Assembly: GCF_000185905.1 (NCBI RefSeq)
Contig: NC_014923.1
Location: 434,001 to 498,000, forward strand
Direction: 5' to 3'
DNA: 64,000 nucleotides
Origin: Mesorhizobium ciceri biovar biserrulae WSM1271
Lineage (GTDB): Bacteria; Pseudomonadota; Alphaproteobacteria; Rhizobiales; Rhizobiaceae
The translations under genes and the position numbers were made by a program. The notes under the pieces are model-generated. The model did no database searches. It had not been told where the DNA came from and saw only the letters and a list, made by a program, of their open reading frames with translations. How positions within the stretch are numbered: the stretch's first letter is position 1; every line of letters starts with the position of its first letter. Positions 63,907 through 64,000 of the stretch are shown one piece after another.

Positions 63907-64000
63907 TCACGCTCCCGTGAGTCGAGCAAGGGCGTCGTCCATGGCGCTGGCAGGCAGTTCGATCAGCCGCGGCGCCTCGGTGAACAGCAAGGCCGCCTTG
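63907..64000 (-). CDS. addA: AddA helicase/nuclease, C-terminal end (partial)
   Basis: Only the last 31 codons are in the window, reading ...FTEAPRLIELPASAMDDALA then RLTGA and stop. This tail and its place upstream of trxA match double-strand break repair helicase AddA of rhizobia. The rest lies beyond the window edge. Confidence 0.7.
   Translation of the reverse strand, partial: KAALLFTEAPRLIELPASAMDDALARLTGA

Overview
The window reads as chromosomal DNA of a GC-rich alphaproteobacterium of the order Rhizobiales, most likely Mesorhizobium or a close relative. The evidence is the aglFGAK alpha-glucoside operon layout, three DUF680-type small secreted proteins (a family I recall as essentially Mesorhizobium-specific), the trpF-trpB-trpA-accD-folC-trxA-addA order, the infC-rpmI-rplT-pheS-pheT order, and rhizobial hairpin repeats. 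I saw no rRNA, tRNA, CRISPR array, prophage or insertion sequence.

Layout. 187-5162: alpha-glucoside ABC transporter and alpha-glucosidase (aglF, aglG, aglA, aglK), closed by a strong terminator. 5242-6034: three tandem DUF680 genes on the minus strand. 6560-6735: a cobalamin riboswitch in front of a Rieske oxygenase and reductase pair (6863-9236) resembling the glycine betaine demethylase GbcAB. 9406-14641: an accessory cluster of a PqqD-like protein, an HPr-kinase-like P-loop protein, three GT2 glycosyltransferases and a nucleotidyltransferase, mostly translationally coupled. 14682-20741 (minus): a reductase and sulfite-oxidase-like pair, a DegP protease, a metallo-beta-lactamase protein coupled to a phosphofructokinase, and an L,D-transpeptidase. 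20980-26212: a tiny secreted peptide, a LysE exporter, a large autotransporter and a TTC38-like repeat protein. 26295-29582: xylB and xylA with a SnoaL-like gene between them.

30777-38529 is a carnitine / gamma-butyrobetaine catabolic region. A GlxA-type regulator diverges from BKACE (cdhC-like), a PhnZ/TmpB-like HD protein, L-carnitine dehydrogenase (cdhA-like), an acyl-CoA dehydrogenase, an NDP-forming acyl-CoA ligase and a CaiD-like hydratase. Its expected end product, glycine betaine, is the expected substrate of the riboswitch-controlled oxygenase 22 kb upstream. 38747-45967 holds assorted enzymes (esterase, FAD dehydrogenase, Gfo/Idh/MocA, YceI with cytochrome b561, LysR with aldo/keto reductase).

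46078-53023 (minus) is the infC to pheT translation operon, with an isoprenylcysteine methyltransferase-like gene and a GFA-family gene inserted and infC starting at AUU. 53244-56838 holds a hydrolase and BenE transporter pair, DUF2852, a YgjP-like metalloprotease and a small protein. 56951-64000 is trpF, trpB, trpA, accD and folC on plus, then (minus) a VapBC-like pair, a cupin protein, trxA and the 3' end of addA.

The strongest candidates for new biology are the HD oxygenase-like gene inside the carnitine operon, the PqqD/HprK-like/GT2/nucleotidyltransferase cluster, and the B12 riboswitch on a betaine-demethylase-like operon. All functions are inferred from reading the sequence; no database search was run.
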